A DNA stretch of 64,000 nt from Bacteroides intestinalis. Lineage in GTDB: Bacteria > Bacteroidota > Bacteroidia > Bacteroidales > Bacteroidaceae. Position numbers and translations under genes: made by a program. The stretch spans positions 124,001 through 188,000 of the forward strand of contig NZ_CABJDN010000011.1 in assembly GCF_902364365.1 (NCBI RefSeq). The letters run 5' to 3'. Each line of letters opens with the position of its first letter. Position 1 is the stretch's first letter. Positions 1 through 6,691 of the stretch are shown one piece after another. The notes under the pieces are model-generated. The model was not told the origin of the DNA and did no database searches. It saw nothing but the letters and a program-made list of their open reading frames with translations.

Positions 1-309
1 ATGGAACTCGACAGTTTAAAGAACAATATGCAACCGATTGTCAGAATGGTAGACAACTTCTATAAGAACAGAAACTTAGGTTTACTATTCGAGGTAAAAG
101 CAGGAGACGGAAAGCTATTAGTATGTAGTTCAGACTTGGCAAAGAATCTCAATACCCGACCTGTAGCCCGCCAATTACGCTATAGCCTCCTGAAATATAT
201 GGAAAGTGATAAGTTCAATCCACAAGAAGAGGTTGCATTTAAGCAGATAAAGCAGGTGCTCCATAATGTGAACCGGACAAAGGAAGAAAAGAAATCAATC
301 TATGAGTAA
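1..309 (+). CDS. C-terminal end of a glycoside hydrolase family 2-like protein (partial)
   Basis: The reading frame is already open at the window edge, so the Met at base 1 is probably internal and this is only the last ~102 residues of a larger protein. The tail with GKLLVCSSDL followed by RPVARQLRYSLLKYM resembles the C-terminal region of large Bacteroides GH2 sugar-binding-domain proteins, where a trailing jelly-roll or accessory domain ends this way. That assignment rests on recalled similarity, not on catalytic residues, which would lie outside the window. It is convergent with the response regulator gene that follows. A GC-rich hairpin lies 25 bp beyond the stop. Confidence 0.55.
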   Translation: MELDSLKNNMQPIVRMVDNFYKNRNLGLLFEVKAGDGKLLVCSSDLAKNLNTRPVARQLRYSLLKYMESDKFNPQEEVAFKQIKQVLHNVNRTKEEKKSIYE

Positions 310-333
310 TTTAAATTTCTAAAATCAATAAAA

Positions 334-363
334 CCGTTCCCTCCCCTCACGGGGGTGGAACGG
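334..363 (+). terminator. GC-rich hairpin after the partial GH2-like gene
   Basis: CCGTTCC (334-340) pairs with GGAACGG (357-363), and inner C and G runs extend the stem around a short loop. It sits between two convergent genes. No strong U-tract follows, so terminator function is inferred from position and stem strength. Confidence 0.5.
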
Positions 364-521
364 CACAGTCAATAATACATGAAAAAACGCTATTTAGAGA
401 GAGTCTCTACAAACTTTAATGCAAATGTAAGGGAGAGAAAGAAGAGCTGAAAATAAAATCTACGAAAGGGGAGGTTTTGTCGACGGAATAGCCAAATAAG
501 GAAACGATATATGCTGAGACA

Positions 522-1220
522 TTAATCCAACGGCATCATAAATCCTACCCCTCTCACCGTCTTTATTTCGACACAGGGTTCATCTTGCAGATACTTCCGT
601 ATTTTGCTCATAAACACATCCAAGCTGCGTGATGCAAAGAAATCATCCTCCGTTTCCCAGAAACGGCTGAGTATGGCACTTCTATCCACTGTTTCGCCCC
701 TGTTTTCGTAAAGCAAATGTATAATCTTCGCCTCCCTGATGGTCAACACTCTGATAGAACCGGTTTTATCATCCCGCAAAGTAGCATGTTTGGTGTCCAG
801 CAAATATCTACCCATCCTGCAATGGTCGCTTTCATTACGCGACTTTGCCCCTTCCTTCATTCTGAGCAAAGAACGAATATGAGCATCCAGTTCATCGGGC
901 ACAAAAGGTTTCTTTATGTAGTTGTCCACTCCTATATCGTAACCTTTCGTCACATCCTTCGGCGAGCTCATGGCCGAAGCAAACAGAATAGGTGTATTGC
1001 CATCCGTTTCACGGATGCGCGCCACCATTTCATAACCATCCATTACCGGCATATCCACATCGGACATAATGATATCCGGATGATGTTCTTTCCATGCCTT
1101 CAGTCCTTCGGCGCCATTGGTTGCCGTAAAAACTTCATATCCCCCAATAATTTCCTGCAATCCGCTTTTCACAATATAAAGCAAAGTAGGATCGTCTTCT
1201 ACTACTAACAATTTAATCAT
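522..1220 (-). CDS. OmpR/PhoB-type response regulator
   Basis: A 232-residue cytoplasmic regulator. The N-terminal receiver domain (about 1-120) has the acidic pair VEDD, the probable phosphoacceptor Asp54 in MSDVDMPVMDG, and the KKPF lysine. The C-terminal half (about 130-230) is a winged-helix DNA-binding domain ending in TVRGVGFM, typical of the OmpR/PhoB family. Its start overlaps the stop of the upstream kinase gene by 4 bases, so the two are translationally coupled and form a pair. OmpR-family proteins bind direct repeats spaced about one helical turn apart. The TAACNN hexamers with 11-bp period at eight promoters in this window fit such a binding site, and one set lies in the divergent region just upstream of this operon. 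Control of the peptide/exporter regulon is therefore inferred, not shown. Confidence 0.9.
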   Translation of the reverse strand: MIKLLVVEDDPTLLYIVKSGLQEIIGGYEVFTATNGAEGLKAWKEHHPDIIMSDVDMPVMDGYEMVARIRETDGNTPILFASAMSSPKDVTKGYDIGVDNYIKKPFVPDELDAHIRSLLRMKEGAKSRNESDHCRMGRYLLDTKHATLRDDKTGSIRVLTIREAKIIHLLYENRGETVDRSAILSRFWETEDDFFASRSLDVFMSKIRKYLQDEPCVEIKTVRGVGFMMPLD

Positions 1221-2518
1221 AGTTTTTCGTTTTTTATCGGTATATACAAAACAAATTCACTAAACTCTTTTTCAACACTGTTCACAGTCACACTACCCTC
1301 ATGGGCATCCATCACTTGATAAACATAGTTCAACCCCAGCCCAAAACCGGCAACTTTGCCAAGCCTGGAACGCTTGAAAGCCGAGGCACGCTCAAACTTC
1401 TCAAAGATATGTTTCCTGTCTTTCTCCGAAATACCGATACCGTTATCATGCACTTTGATAAGGGTATGCGTAGCATTGCTGAGCGAACTTATATCTATCT
1501 CAACCGATTCTTTAGAGTACTTGATAGCATTATCTATCAGGTTACTGATAGCCTCTTTCAAATATTCTTCATCAGCGCAAACTTCCTTCGCCTGAAGATT
1601 CGTAGTGAAATGCAGTGGCTTGGTACACTTAGTGGAGAACTTCTCTATCAAATCGTCTATCATAGGCTCCAGCGGAAATACCGTTCTTGACATTTCCAAC
1701 TTATGGTTCTCTAATTTAGAAAGCGTAAGTACCTTATTTGTCAAATTTAGCAAATGTCCGGTCTCGTCCTCTATAATACAAAAATATCGCTCTTTCAGTT
1801 GCATACTCTCCATTTTGCCACTATGCAGGAAACTCGTACAAGCCAGAATGGAACTGAGAGGAGTTTTCATATCATGTATCATGGCATAAGAGAAATCTTC
1901 ACGTACTTTGGCTATCTTATCCTGACGGATGATAATCTTAATCTGGTAGATGATACAGGTGATTACCATTATCATCATGATGGCGGTAGCTATCATTAAG
2001 AGGCCCATACGCTCAAAGATAGCCCAATAAGGATTCAGCAATACAAGCTGAATACCTTGGGATAAATCTGTTCGTATAGGGATTATATCAGATTTAATAA
2101 CTCCCCACACAGGTATAGTTTGCACTTTACTCTTTTGATAAATCTTTCCGCTTTTGGGATCAGCCAAACATGAAAGAAATTCACTTTCAAGACCAGCTCT
2201 CTTCAACAATTTAAAAGCAAAAAAGTCTACCTCACATAAAGGGACTTCAATCCCTAATTTCCACAAGCCATCATAAAAATAAGTATTTGCCGGTATGGAA
2301 TCATTTATAGGTCCGGATGAAATTGTCGTCCCCTCAGGAACGCCTAACTTACTAAAATCTGCAATGGCCTCAGTTAATGCTTCATCTAAAATATTATTAG
2401 TTTCTCCATATATATTATTTCTAACCAGTATAAAAGTATTATATAGCCATATCGTTTGTAATGACAATATAGCTATTAATCCTAAAGTTGTAAATAATAT
2501 AATGTGTTTTCTATTCAT
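1217..2518 (-). CDS. Membrane sensor histidine kinase, partner of the OmpR-type regulator
   Basis: About 433 residues from the chosen ATG at 2518 (MNRKHIILF). An upstream in-frame ATG at 2578 would run through the promoter and is unlikely. One TM helix at about 7-27, a ~140-residue periplasmic sensor region, and a second TM at about 170-195 are visible. Then follow a HisKA domain with His215 in MIHDMKTPL and a HATPase domain with LIDNAIKYS and DNGIGI motifs. It should phosphorylate the regulator encoded immediately downstream (ATGA overlap). A -7 box on the minus strand ends only about 12 bases before the ATG, so the message has a very short leader. The signal it senses is unknown; the target genes suggest peptide secretion. 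Confidence 0.9.
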   Translation of the reverse strand: MNRKHIILFTTLGLIAILSLQTIWLYNTFILVRNNIYGETNNILDEALTEAIADFSKLGVPEGTTISSGPINDSIPANTYFYDGLWKLGIEVPLCEVDFFAFKLLKRAGLESEFLSCLADPKSGKIYQKSKVQTIPVWGVIKSDIIPIRTDLSQGIQLVLLNPYWAIFERMGLLMIATAIMMIMVITCIIYQIKIIIRQDKIAKVREDFSYAMIHDMKTPLSSILACTSFLHSGKMESMQLKERYFCIIEDETGHLLNLTNKVLTLSKLENHKLEMSRTVFPLEPMIDDLIEKFSTKCTKPLHFTTNLQAKEVCADEEYLKEAISNLIDNAIKYSKESVEIDISSLSNATHTLIKVHDNGIGISEKDRKHIFEKFERASAFKRSRLGKVAGFGLGLNYVYQVMDAHEGSVTVNSVEKEFSEFVLYIPIKNEKL

Positions 2519-2530
2519 GTATATTTTTTG

Positions 2531-2538
2531 CAAAGATA
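2531..2538 (-). promoter_or_regulatory. -7 box of the sensor kinase/response regulator operon
   Basis: On the minus strand this reads TATCTTTG, matching the Bacteroides -7 consensus TAnnTTTG. It lies 12 bases before the kinase ATG, and the hexamer operator array (2541-2578) is directly behind it. That placement would let the regulator act on its own promoter as well as on the divergent peptide promoter. Confidence 0.65.
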
Positions 2539-2540
2539 AA

Positions 2541-2606
2541 AAACATTTGGATAATATTAGATAACATTTAGATAACATTTTCTAAAAAAAAACGCCTATA
2601 TCTTTG
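2541..2606 (+). promoter_or_regulatory. Operator-promoter 1: hexamer repeats plus -7 box before the first peptide gene
   Basis: TAACAT occurs at 2562 and 2573, with weaker AAACAT (2541) and TAATAT (2552) upstream. The -7 box TATCTTTG spans 2599-2606. The last hexamer starts 26 bp before the -7 box, the same distance as at seven other promoters in the window. It sits in the divergent gap between the kinase gene and the peptide genes. Confidence 0.75.
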
Positions 2607-2650
2607 CAACGTCAAACAAAAAACAAAGAAATAACTAAAAATTATAAATT

Positions 2651-2812
2651 ATGAAACAGCTTATAGAAGAATTAACACAAGAAGAAAAAGTGGCAATTTA
2701 TGGTGGTGCATATAAATGGGTATTTTCTAATGGAGAATGGATTATGGTTAAGACATCAGTTTCTTCTGCAAATATTAACCTTCCGATAACAGAACAACAA
2801 CATAAGCAGTAA
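2651..2812 (+). CDS. Double-glycine leader peptide 1
   Basis: A 53-residue small protein starting MKQLIEELTQEEKVAIYGG. The leader has the hydrophobic/acidic spacing and terminal Gly-Gly expected of substrates of C39-peptidase ABC exporters. Cleavage after GG at residue 19 would release a 34-residue peptide beginning AYKWVFSNGEW. It is the first gene after operator-promoter 1. The last ~13 codons overlap operator-promoter 2, so the coding end doubles as regulatory DNA. No cysteines are present in the core. Bacteriocin or signalling roles are possible; neither is shown by sequence. Confidence 0.75.
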   Translation: MKQLIEELTQEEKVAIYGGAYKWVFSNGEWIMVKTSVSSANINLPITEQQHKQ

Positions 2813-2831
2813 AAGAAAGCACTTAACTTTG
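2776..2831 (+). promoter_or_regulatory. Operator-promoter 2, inside the end of peptide gene 1
   Basis: TAACCT (2776), TAACAG (2787) and CAACAT (2798) are spaced 11 bp apart. The -7 box TAACTTTG (2824-2831) starts 26 bp after the last hexamer. The hexamers lie within the coding 3' end of the preceding peptide gene. Confidence 0.65.
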
Positions 2832-2875
2832 CAACATCAATCAGAACAAGAAAAACAAATTAAAGAAAATGAATC

Positions 2876-3025
2876 ATGAAAAGCAAGAAGTATCTAAATG
2901 ATTTGAATGTTTGGGAAACCAAACAAATCTCAGGAGGTTCCAAGGTCTGTACATTATATAATGTATCGAGTGAATTCTTCAGAACAAAACAAGAAAATAT
3001 TAACCTAATAATAACAAAGCAATAA
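2876..3025 (+). CDS. Double-glycine leader peptide 2
   Basis: A 49-residue protein starting MKSKKYLNDLNVWETKQISGG. Gly-Gly at residues 20-21 marks a likely cleavage site, giving a 28-residue core that begins SKVCTLYNV and contains one Cys. It follows its own operator-promoter. Its last codons (encoding NLIITKQ and stop) coincide with the next operator hexamers. The C-terminal region is related to an alternative reading frame of the two repeated genes that follow, so it looks like the intact relative of that duplicated unit. Confidence 0.7.
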   Translation: MKSKKYLNDLNVWETKQISGGSKVCTLYNVSSEFFRTKQENINLIITKQ

Positions 3026-3056
3026 CATAAGCACTGAAAGAAACCGCTTAACTTTG
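3001..3056 (+). promoter_or_regulatory. Operator-promoter 3
   Basis: TAACCT (3001), TAACAA (3012) and TAACAT (3023) are 11 bp apart, followed by TAACTTTG (3049-3056) 26 bp after the start of the last hexamer. The first two hexamers lie in the coding end of peptide 2 and the third begins at its stop codon. Confidence 0.7.
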
Positions 3057-3101
3057 CAACATCAATCAGAAACAAAGAAACAAACTTAAAAAAGAGATTA
3101 T

Positions 3102-3221
3102 ATGAAGACAAAGAGATTTATTAACTGCAATACCCGTTCGAGAGATTGCCCGAATCTAAAAATACAATATATAATGTATCAGATGAACTCTCAACAAAAC
3201 AACAAAAGGTATTTAACCTAA
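3102..3221 (+). CDS. Small peptide gene, repeat copy A (no GG; possibly frameshifted)
   Basis: As read, a 39-residue basic peptide starting MKTKRFINCNTRSRDCPN, with two Cys but no Gly-Gly. A different frame downstream of codon 8 reads LQYPFERLPESKN and ends in NLTITKQ, matching the C-terminal part of peptide 2. The gene may therefore be a frameshifted descendant of a peptide-2-like ancestor. Against simple decay, copy B encodes the identical 39 residues although three bases differ. It has its own operator-promoter upstream. Confidence 0.4.
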   Translation: MKTKRFINCNTRSRDCPNLKIQYIMYQMNSQQNNKRYLT

Positions 3222-3269
3222 CGATAACAAAGCAATAACATAAGCACTGAAAGAAACCGCTTAACTTTG
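3214..3269 (+). promoter_or_regulatory. Operator-promoter 4
   Basis: TAACCT (3214), TAACAA (3225) and TAACAT (3236) at 11-bp spacing precede TAACTTTG (3262-3269) by the fixed 26 bp. It belongs to the second 213-bp unit. Confidence 0.7.
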
Positions 3270-3314
3270 CAACATCAATCAGAAACAAAGAAACAAACTT
3301 AAAAAAGAGATTAT

Positions 3315-3434
3315 ATGAAGACAAAGAGATTTATTAACTGCAATACCCGTTCGAGAGATTGCCCGAATTTAAAAATACAATATATAATGTATCAGATGAA
3401 CTCTCAACAAAATAACAAAAGATATTTAACCTAA
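3315..3434 (+). CDS. Small peptide gene, repeat copy B
   Basis: Encodes the same 39-residue peptide as copy A. The three differences within the gene (CTA to TTA, AAC to AAT, AGG to AGA) are all synonymous in this frame. In the alternative frame related to peptide 2, one of them creates a stop. This favours the MKTKRF frame being the maintained one, although three changes is a small sample. There is no Gly-Gly, so export by the C39 transporter is doubtful. Confidence 0.4.
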   Translation: MKTKRFINCNTRSRDCPNLKIQYIMYQMNSQQNNKRYLT

Positions 3435-3482
3435 CGATAACAAAGCAATAACATAAGCACTGAAAGAAATCGCTTAACTTTG
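3427..3482 (+). promoter_or_regulatory. Operator-promoter 5, drives the downstream peptide genes
   Basis: TAACCT (3427), TAACAA (3438) and TAACAT (3449), then TAACTTTG (3475-3482), with the same 11-bp and 26-bp spacings. It is the last such element in the array. The peptide genes from 3546 to about 4654 follow without another copy and are probably one transcript. Confidence 0.7.
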
Positions 3483-3545
3483 CAACATCAACAAGAAACA
3501 AAAGAAATATCTTACAAACAATTTAATAACTAAAATACAATTATT

Positions 3546-3719
3546 ATGAAGACAAAAACAATGAAAGCGCTTAGCGCGAATGAACTGAGAAATGTAAATG
3601 GCGGATACGGCTATGATTTTATAACGGATCCGGATGGCCGCCCACATATAGAAGATATTTTTAAAATACCAGGAATAGATTCCCCATTCGATATAGGCAG
3701 ACCACCTATCTTCATTTAA
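3546..3719 (+). CDS. Double-glycine leader peptide 3
   Basis: A 57-residue protein. The leader MKTKTMKALSANELRNVNGG has a classic Gly-Gly at residues 19-20 with Leu/Glu/Val at the usual leader positions. The predicted 37-residue core begins YGYDFITDPDGRP, is acidic and Pro-rich, and ends GRPPIFI with no Cys. It lies about 65 bases after operator-promoter 5. Function of the core is unknown. Confidence 0.75.
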   Translation: MKTKTMKALSANELRNVNGGYGYDFITDPDGRPHIEDIFKIPGIDSPFDIGRPPIFI

Positions 3720-3867
3720 CAGAAACAAATTGCATCCCACCACATGGTCATTGTCCGGGAACACCAGGAATCTTCGAACAAATCTTTAAAGCAGAAACGT
3801 TTGTCTCTTGCTTTTAAAAAAAGAAAAGCCAATATTGGTGATGTGACAATACAACACATAGTAAATC

Positions 3868-3993
3868 ATGAAAGCATTAACTTTAGAAGAATGTATCAAT
3901 ACGTATGGCGGCTGTTACAACTACAGCGAAGAAACCAGTATAATCAGTGTATTTGTAACGCCCCATACTTTCCAAAAGTATTATCAGTATTAA
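3868..3993 (+). CDS. Double-glycine leader peptide 4 (short leader)
   Basis: A 41-residue protein, MKALTLEECINTYGG followed by a 26-residue core starting CYNYSEETS and ending in a Tyr-rich tail. Gly-Gly is at residues 14-15, making this the shortest leader of the set. A Cys directly follows the cleavage site. The same DNA also carries a longer out-of-frame ORF, which lacks a leader and is rejected. Confidence 0.65.
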   Translation: MKALTLEECINTYGGCYNYSEETSIISVFVTPHTFQKYYQY

Positions 3994-4015
3994 CAAATAA
4001 AAATCAAACACAGTT

Positions 4016-4186
4016 ATGAAAAAGAATGAAAATTACATGGTAAAACCATTGAATGAAAAAGAACAGAGAAACGTATCAGGAGGATTCGCTCAAGACGGAA
4101 ATCGCCTCATCATTAATCCGAGCACAGGTCTTCCAGATGTTTCTAAAGAGTTGGATAGTCTGAAAGATTTCACCAAATGGTATTGA
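4016..4186 (+). CDS. Double-glycine leader peptide 5
   Basis: A 56-residue protein with leader MKKNENYMVKPLNEKEQRN continuing VSGG, and Gly-Gly at residues 22-23. The 33-residue core starts FAQDGNRLIINP and ends DFTKWY. It starts 22 bases after the stop of peptide 4, consistent with one operon. No homologue is recognised for the core. Confidence 0.7.
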   Translation: MKKNENYMVKPLNEKEQRNVSGGFAQDGNRLIINPSTGLPDVSKELDSLKDFTKWY

Positions 4187-4243
4187 TCAGGCAGTTCTAT
4201 TGAAAATAAACACTATTTTAATAACAATAAAAAACTAAGAATT

Positions 4244-4450
4244 ATGAGAAATTTAAATGAAAACACATTAATGCAAGAAATGAGCTTGCAAGAGATGAAA
4301 GAAGTAAATGGTGGAATCGCTCCCCTAATTGTCCTAATTGTTAAAGTAGCGGTGTCTACCATTGTCACAGGATTTGCAGCTGAAGTGATATATGACTCAG
4401 ACCAAGCCGCAGCTAATTTTCAGGCAGGATACAACAGTGTAAGAAATTAA
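4244..4450 (+). CDS. Double-glycine leader peptide 6, hydrophobic bacteriocin-like
   Basis: A 68-residue protein. The leader ends MSLQEMKEVNGG at residues 23-24. The 44-residue core starts with a long hydrophobic stretch (IAPLIVLIVKVAVSTIVTGF) able to span a membrane, followed by a polar tail. This composition is typical of class II bacteriocin-like pore formers. It is 12 bases upstream of peptide 7, so a two-peptide system is plausible but unproven. Confidence 0.75.
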   Translation: MRNLNENTLMQEMSLQEMKEVNGGIAPLIVLIVKVAVSTIVTGFAAEVIYDSDQAAANFQAGYNSVRN

Positions 4451-4462
4451 CAAGTGAAGCAT

Positions 4463-4654
4463 ATGAACTATCAAGAATTATCAAGACAAGAGATACAAAA
4501 CATCTACGGTGGTAAGGAATCACCGAATTTCTCTTTTTCGGCTTTGTTAGGAAAAGCCGCCGGATATGTAGCTAACGTTGCAGAATCAATAAGTTCGGCT
4601 ATGGCCGCCCTAAGTGATGGTGAATTTACCCATCAAGCGATAAGAGGCATATAA
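4463..4654 (+). CDS. Double-glycine leader peptide 7, amphipathic bacteriocin-like
   Basis: A 63-residue protein from ATG 4463 (MNYQELSRQEIQNIYGG). An in-frame GTG at 4454 would add three residues, and the ATG is preferred. The 46-residue core contains LLGKAAGYVANVAESISSAM, an amphipathic helix-like stretch with a GxxxG motif, as seen in two-peptide bacteriocins. It follows peptide 6 closely and precedes small membrane proteins that could provide immunity. Confidence 0.7.
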   Translation: MNYQELSRQEIQNIYGGKESPNFSFSALLGKAAGYVANVAESISSAMAALSDGEFTHQAIRGI

Positions 4655-4705
4655 ATAAACCCAAAGGAGAAGTGTAACTACTTCTCCTTCTAAAATATAG
4701 ATAAA

Positions 4706-5023
4706 ATGAAAACTAAATGGATATTGACCGGATTGGTCTGTTGCTTTCTTTTCATAGCCTTCTTGGGGAATGTATGGAAAACTGTTGTTCCGGATGACCA
4801 CCATATCGGTGACATTCTTTACGGCATGGCGTTTCTGTTGACTGCCTTTTTCATCTCTCGTTTGTTTCTTGAGAGAACATTGTCAGGAAAAGAGTTACTG
4901 ACAATCGTCACATTCGGGATTGCTTTTTGTGGACTGTATGGAGACCTATACAAAATAGCAGGTTCTATCTGTATGAGTTGCATTCTTCTCATAATAAAAA
5001 GGAATAACCTATTTATTCGTTGA
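4706..5023 (+). CDS. Small membrane protein, candidate immunity protein
   Basis: 105 residues with about four hydrophobic segments (roughly 5-22, 34-52, 62-80, 84-97). A short acidic/His loop (VVPDDHHIGD) follows the first one. No family is recognised. It starts 51 bases after peptide 7 in the same orientation. Small polytopic proteins next to bacteriocin genes often confer self-protection; that role is inferred only from position and topology. Confidence 0.6.
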   Translation: MKTKWILTGLVCCFLFIAFLGNVWKTVVPDDHHIGDILYGMAFLLTAFFISRLFLERTLSGKELLTIVTFGIAFCGLYGDLYKIAGSICMSCILLIIKRNNLFIR

Positions 5024-5145
5024 AGTCTATTGCTCCCTTATTTTCCCCAGTTAGAAAAATTCTTTTCTCCGTTACCGAATTAAGCAAAAAGGGAATGAGG
5101 CCTATATATTTGTACAATTAGAAATTACTTCAAAGTTTTAATTAT

Positions 5146-5490
5146 ATGATAAACAAAAAGTATATAATATCAGGAGTTTCAGTTGGGATAATAGGATTAA
5201 TCCTATCACATACGTACCGCCCTTACATATACGAGAATCACATATACGATTTTCATATTGCCGATACTATCGGGAGCATTGTTTGCGTACCTGCCGCTAC
5301 TTTATTATTTTATGGATTCACTGATAAATATTATATTGGGAAGCTCACTCTTATAATCACACTGACATATATATTCTATGAGCTTCTGGGTCTTCTCAAT
5401 ATACATGGCACTTTTGATTTATATGACATCATTGCCATTATCATAAGCGGTATATGTACTTACTTCATTTTAAACTGGCGTTTAAAATGA
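5146..5490 (+). CDS. Small polytopic membrane protein
   Basis: 114 residues with about four predicted TM segments (near 7-20, 43-57, 64-85, 92-109). The N-terminus is short and basic and the C-terminus is NWRLK. No recognised family. A 122-base gap separates it from the preceding membrane protein, so it may be transcribed separately. A second immunity or accessory protein of the peptide locus is possible. Its last bases overlap a repeated relic of the AAA-ATPase gene 3' end. Confidence 0.55.
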   Translation: MINKKYIISGVSVGIIGLILSHTYRPYIYENHIYDFHIADTIGSIVCVPAATLLFYGFTDKYYIGKLTLIITLTYIFYELLGLLNIHGTFDLYDIIAIIISGICTYFILNWRLK

Positions 5491-5550
5491 AGTAAAATCA
5501 TACAATAGAACTATTTCCAAATAAGGTTCAAGGAATTTCATTGAATGGCC
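5486..5550 (-). repeat. Relic copy of the 3' end of the AAA-ATPase gene
   Basis: About 60 bases here match, imperfectly and in the same orientation, the 3' end and downstream flank of the AAA-ATPase gene at about 6653-6713. Both include the segment TTCAAGGAATTTCATT. They form an imperfect direct repeat bracketing about 1.1 kb. This looks like a remnant of a second gene copy or a duplication/deletion footprint. Confidence 0.55.
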
Positions 5551-5715
5551 AATATTAAAGATAGCTCGTTGATTAATGGTTGAAAAGTAGTACTCCAGCA
5601 TAAAACTCTCACGAAATTTATTTATATTTACCACCGATTTAATCAACGCACTGATTTTTATCACGAAATATTAGTTAATTTCGTCCATTAACTCAGAGCA
5701 TAACAAACTATTGAT

Positions 5716-5814
5716 ATGAACTCTCAAAGTAAAAAGATGCTAATAACTTTTGCTTTTATTGTTTTTCTTATTTGCATGTTTATTGGTGCATATGCCGCAA
5801 TGAAAGGTGATTAG
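5716..5814 (+). CDS. Putative 32-residue single-TM peptide
   Basis: MNSQSKKMLITF continues into a hydrophobic helix (about residues 9-27) and ends AAMKGD. It has a basic N-terminus and one TM segment, with no Gly-Gly leader. It was found by direct reading and is shorter than usual gene-calling limits, so it could be fortuitous. Small TM peptides of this kind can be toxins or accessory subunits; no role is assigned. Confidence 0.35.
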   Translation: MNSQSKKMLITFAFIVFLICMFIGAYAAMKGD

Positions 5815-5882
5815 CAACTAAAAAATAAATCCCGAGATTCTATTGAAAAACCAAAAGATCTCAATAGAATCTCACAACCAAT

Positions 5883-6050
5883 ATGATTATGTTTTACATT
5901 GAAAAAAAAATAATTAAGCTCAAAGAGCTTTTTATACAAAATGACTTTTTTAGATACCTCATTATTATAGGGTGTGCAGCAGCTATATTCTGTTTATTTT
6001 ATTATGGCGGAAAAGAAGTTGGTAAAACAATAAGTGCTCTTCAAAAATAA
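5883..6050 (+). CDS. Putative 55-residue single-TM protein
   Basis: Starts MIMFYIEKKIIKLKELF, followed by one TM helix (about 24-41, LIIIGCAAAIFCLFYYGG) and a short polar tail (KEVGKTISALQK). The coding sequence is complete with an in-frame TAA. It is 68 bases downstream of the 32-residue TM peptide, and both could belong to the secretion locus. No homologue is recognised. Confidence 0.45.
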   Translation: MIMFYIEKKIIKLKELFIQNDFFRYLIIIGCAAAIFCLFYYGGKEVGKTISALQK

Positions 6051-6652
6051 TAAGGCAACCTGTTGGCGGAATTAATTCATATCGGTAGAGTTATGAGGTA
6101 AAGTGATCATTCTGACATTTTGTATTATCACCCCTCCGAGAATCGTTTCTTTACGCCCGGAAGGACGTTGCAAAGGAAAGACGGGAATAAAAATCCGTAA
6201 TCTACTATTTGACAGTTCGATACAGAAATACGTACAATCATTCTACAGTAAAATAACAAGCAATCTGCTGCATCGGAACAAGCAATGTGCCAAGTATTAA
6301 GATACTATCTACAGGATATCAACATCCAATGTGCTGGATCTCTATATCCAACGCACAGGAAATAGAGACCGGACGCACCGGATATGGGGAACTGACTTGC
6401 AAGATATATATATCCAACGATTCAATTCTCCATATTCGAAAAGAAAGATGTGAATATGCTACATATATAGGCTGTAATCCGGTTGATAAGTCTCTGTTTT
6501 ATACTTTTTGGAAACAGTAGTTGTTAGTTTATAGTCTATTCTGATGACTCTTTGCAACTATATCCCTAATTTTCCGATCACTTCGCTTTCTTTCCGGAAC
6601 AGGCTCTTCGGCATTATTACTTAAAGTTCTGAGCCGGATGATTGTATTAAAT
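6051..6652. other. Gene-poor stretch with no supported feature
   Basis: Two overlapping ORFs (6103-6300 from GTG, and 6287-6520) read forward here, but neither has a recognisable domain, leader or membrane segment. The second consists of low-complexity local repeats of AT/CCGGAC sequence. On the reverse strand a short open segment near 6530-6650 lacks a start. I see no gene I can support; it may be decayed DNA between the two copies of the ATPase relic. Confidence 0.4.
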
Positions 6653-6691
6653 GGAGTAAAATTATACAATAGAACAATTTCCTAATAAGAT

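Larger units (their letters stand above)
3001..3426 (+). repeat. Tandem duplication of a 213-bp operator-promoter-peptide unit
   Basis: Unit 1 covers 3001-3213 and unit 2 covers 3214-3426, with only a few base differences. A third partial copy of the operator-promoter section continues to about 3488. Each unit carries hexamers, a -7 box, a leader and a short ORF starting MKTKRF. The near identity points to recent duplication. Confidence 0.85.

Noticed and set aside
717..1208. 163-codon forward ORF
   Set aside because: It is antisense to the response regulator gene, which has clear conserved motifs.
3001..3488. 213-bp repeat as a CRISPR or IS element
   Set aside because: The unit is too long for CRISPR and carries no transposase or terminal inverted repeats; it is a promoter-peptide cassette.
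3744..4019. 91-codon forward ORF across peptide 4
   Set aside because: It overlaps the Gly-Gly peptide at 3868 in another frame and shows no leader or recognisable domain.
6103..6520. Two overlapping forward ORFs of 65 and 77 codons
   Set aside because: No leader, domain or membrane segment; the ORFs overlap each other, and the second consists mainly of local sequence repeats.
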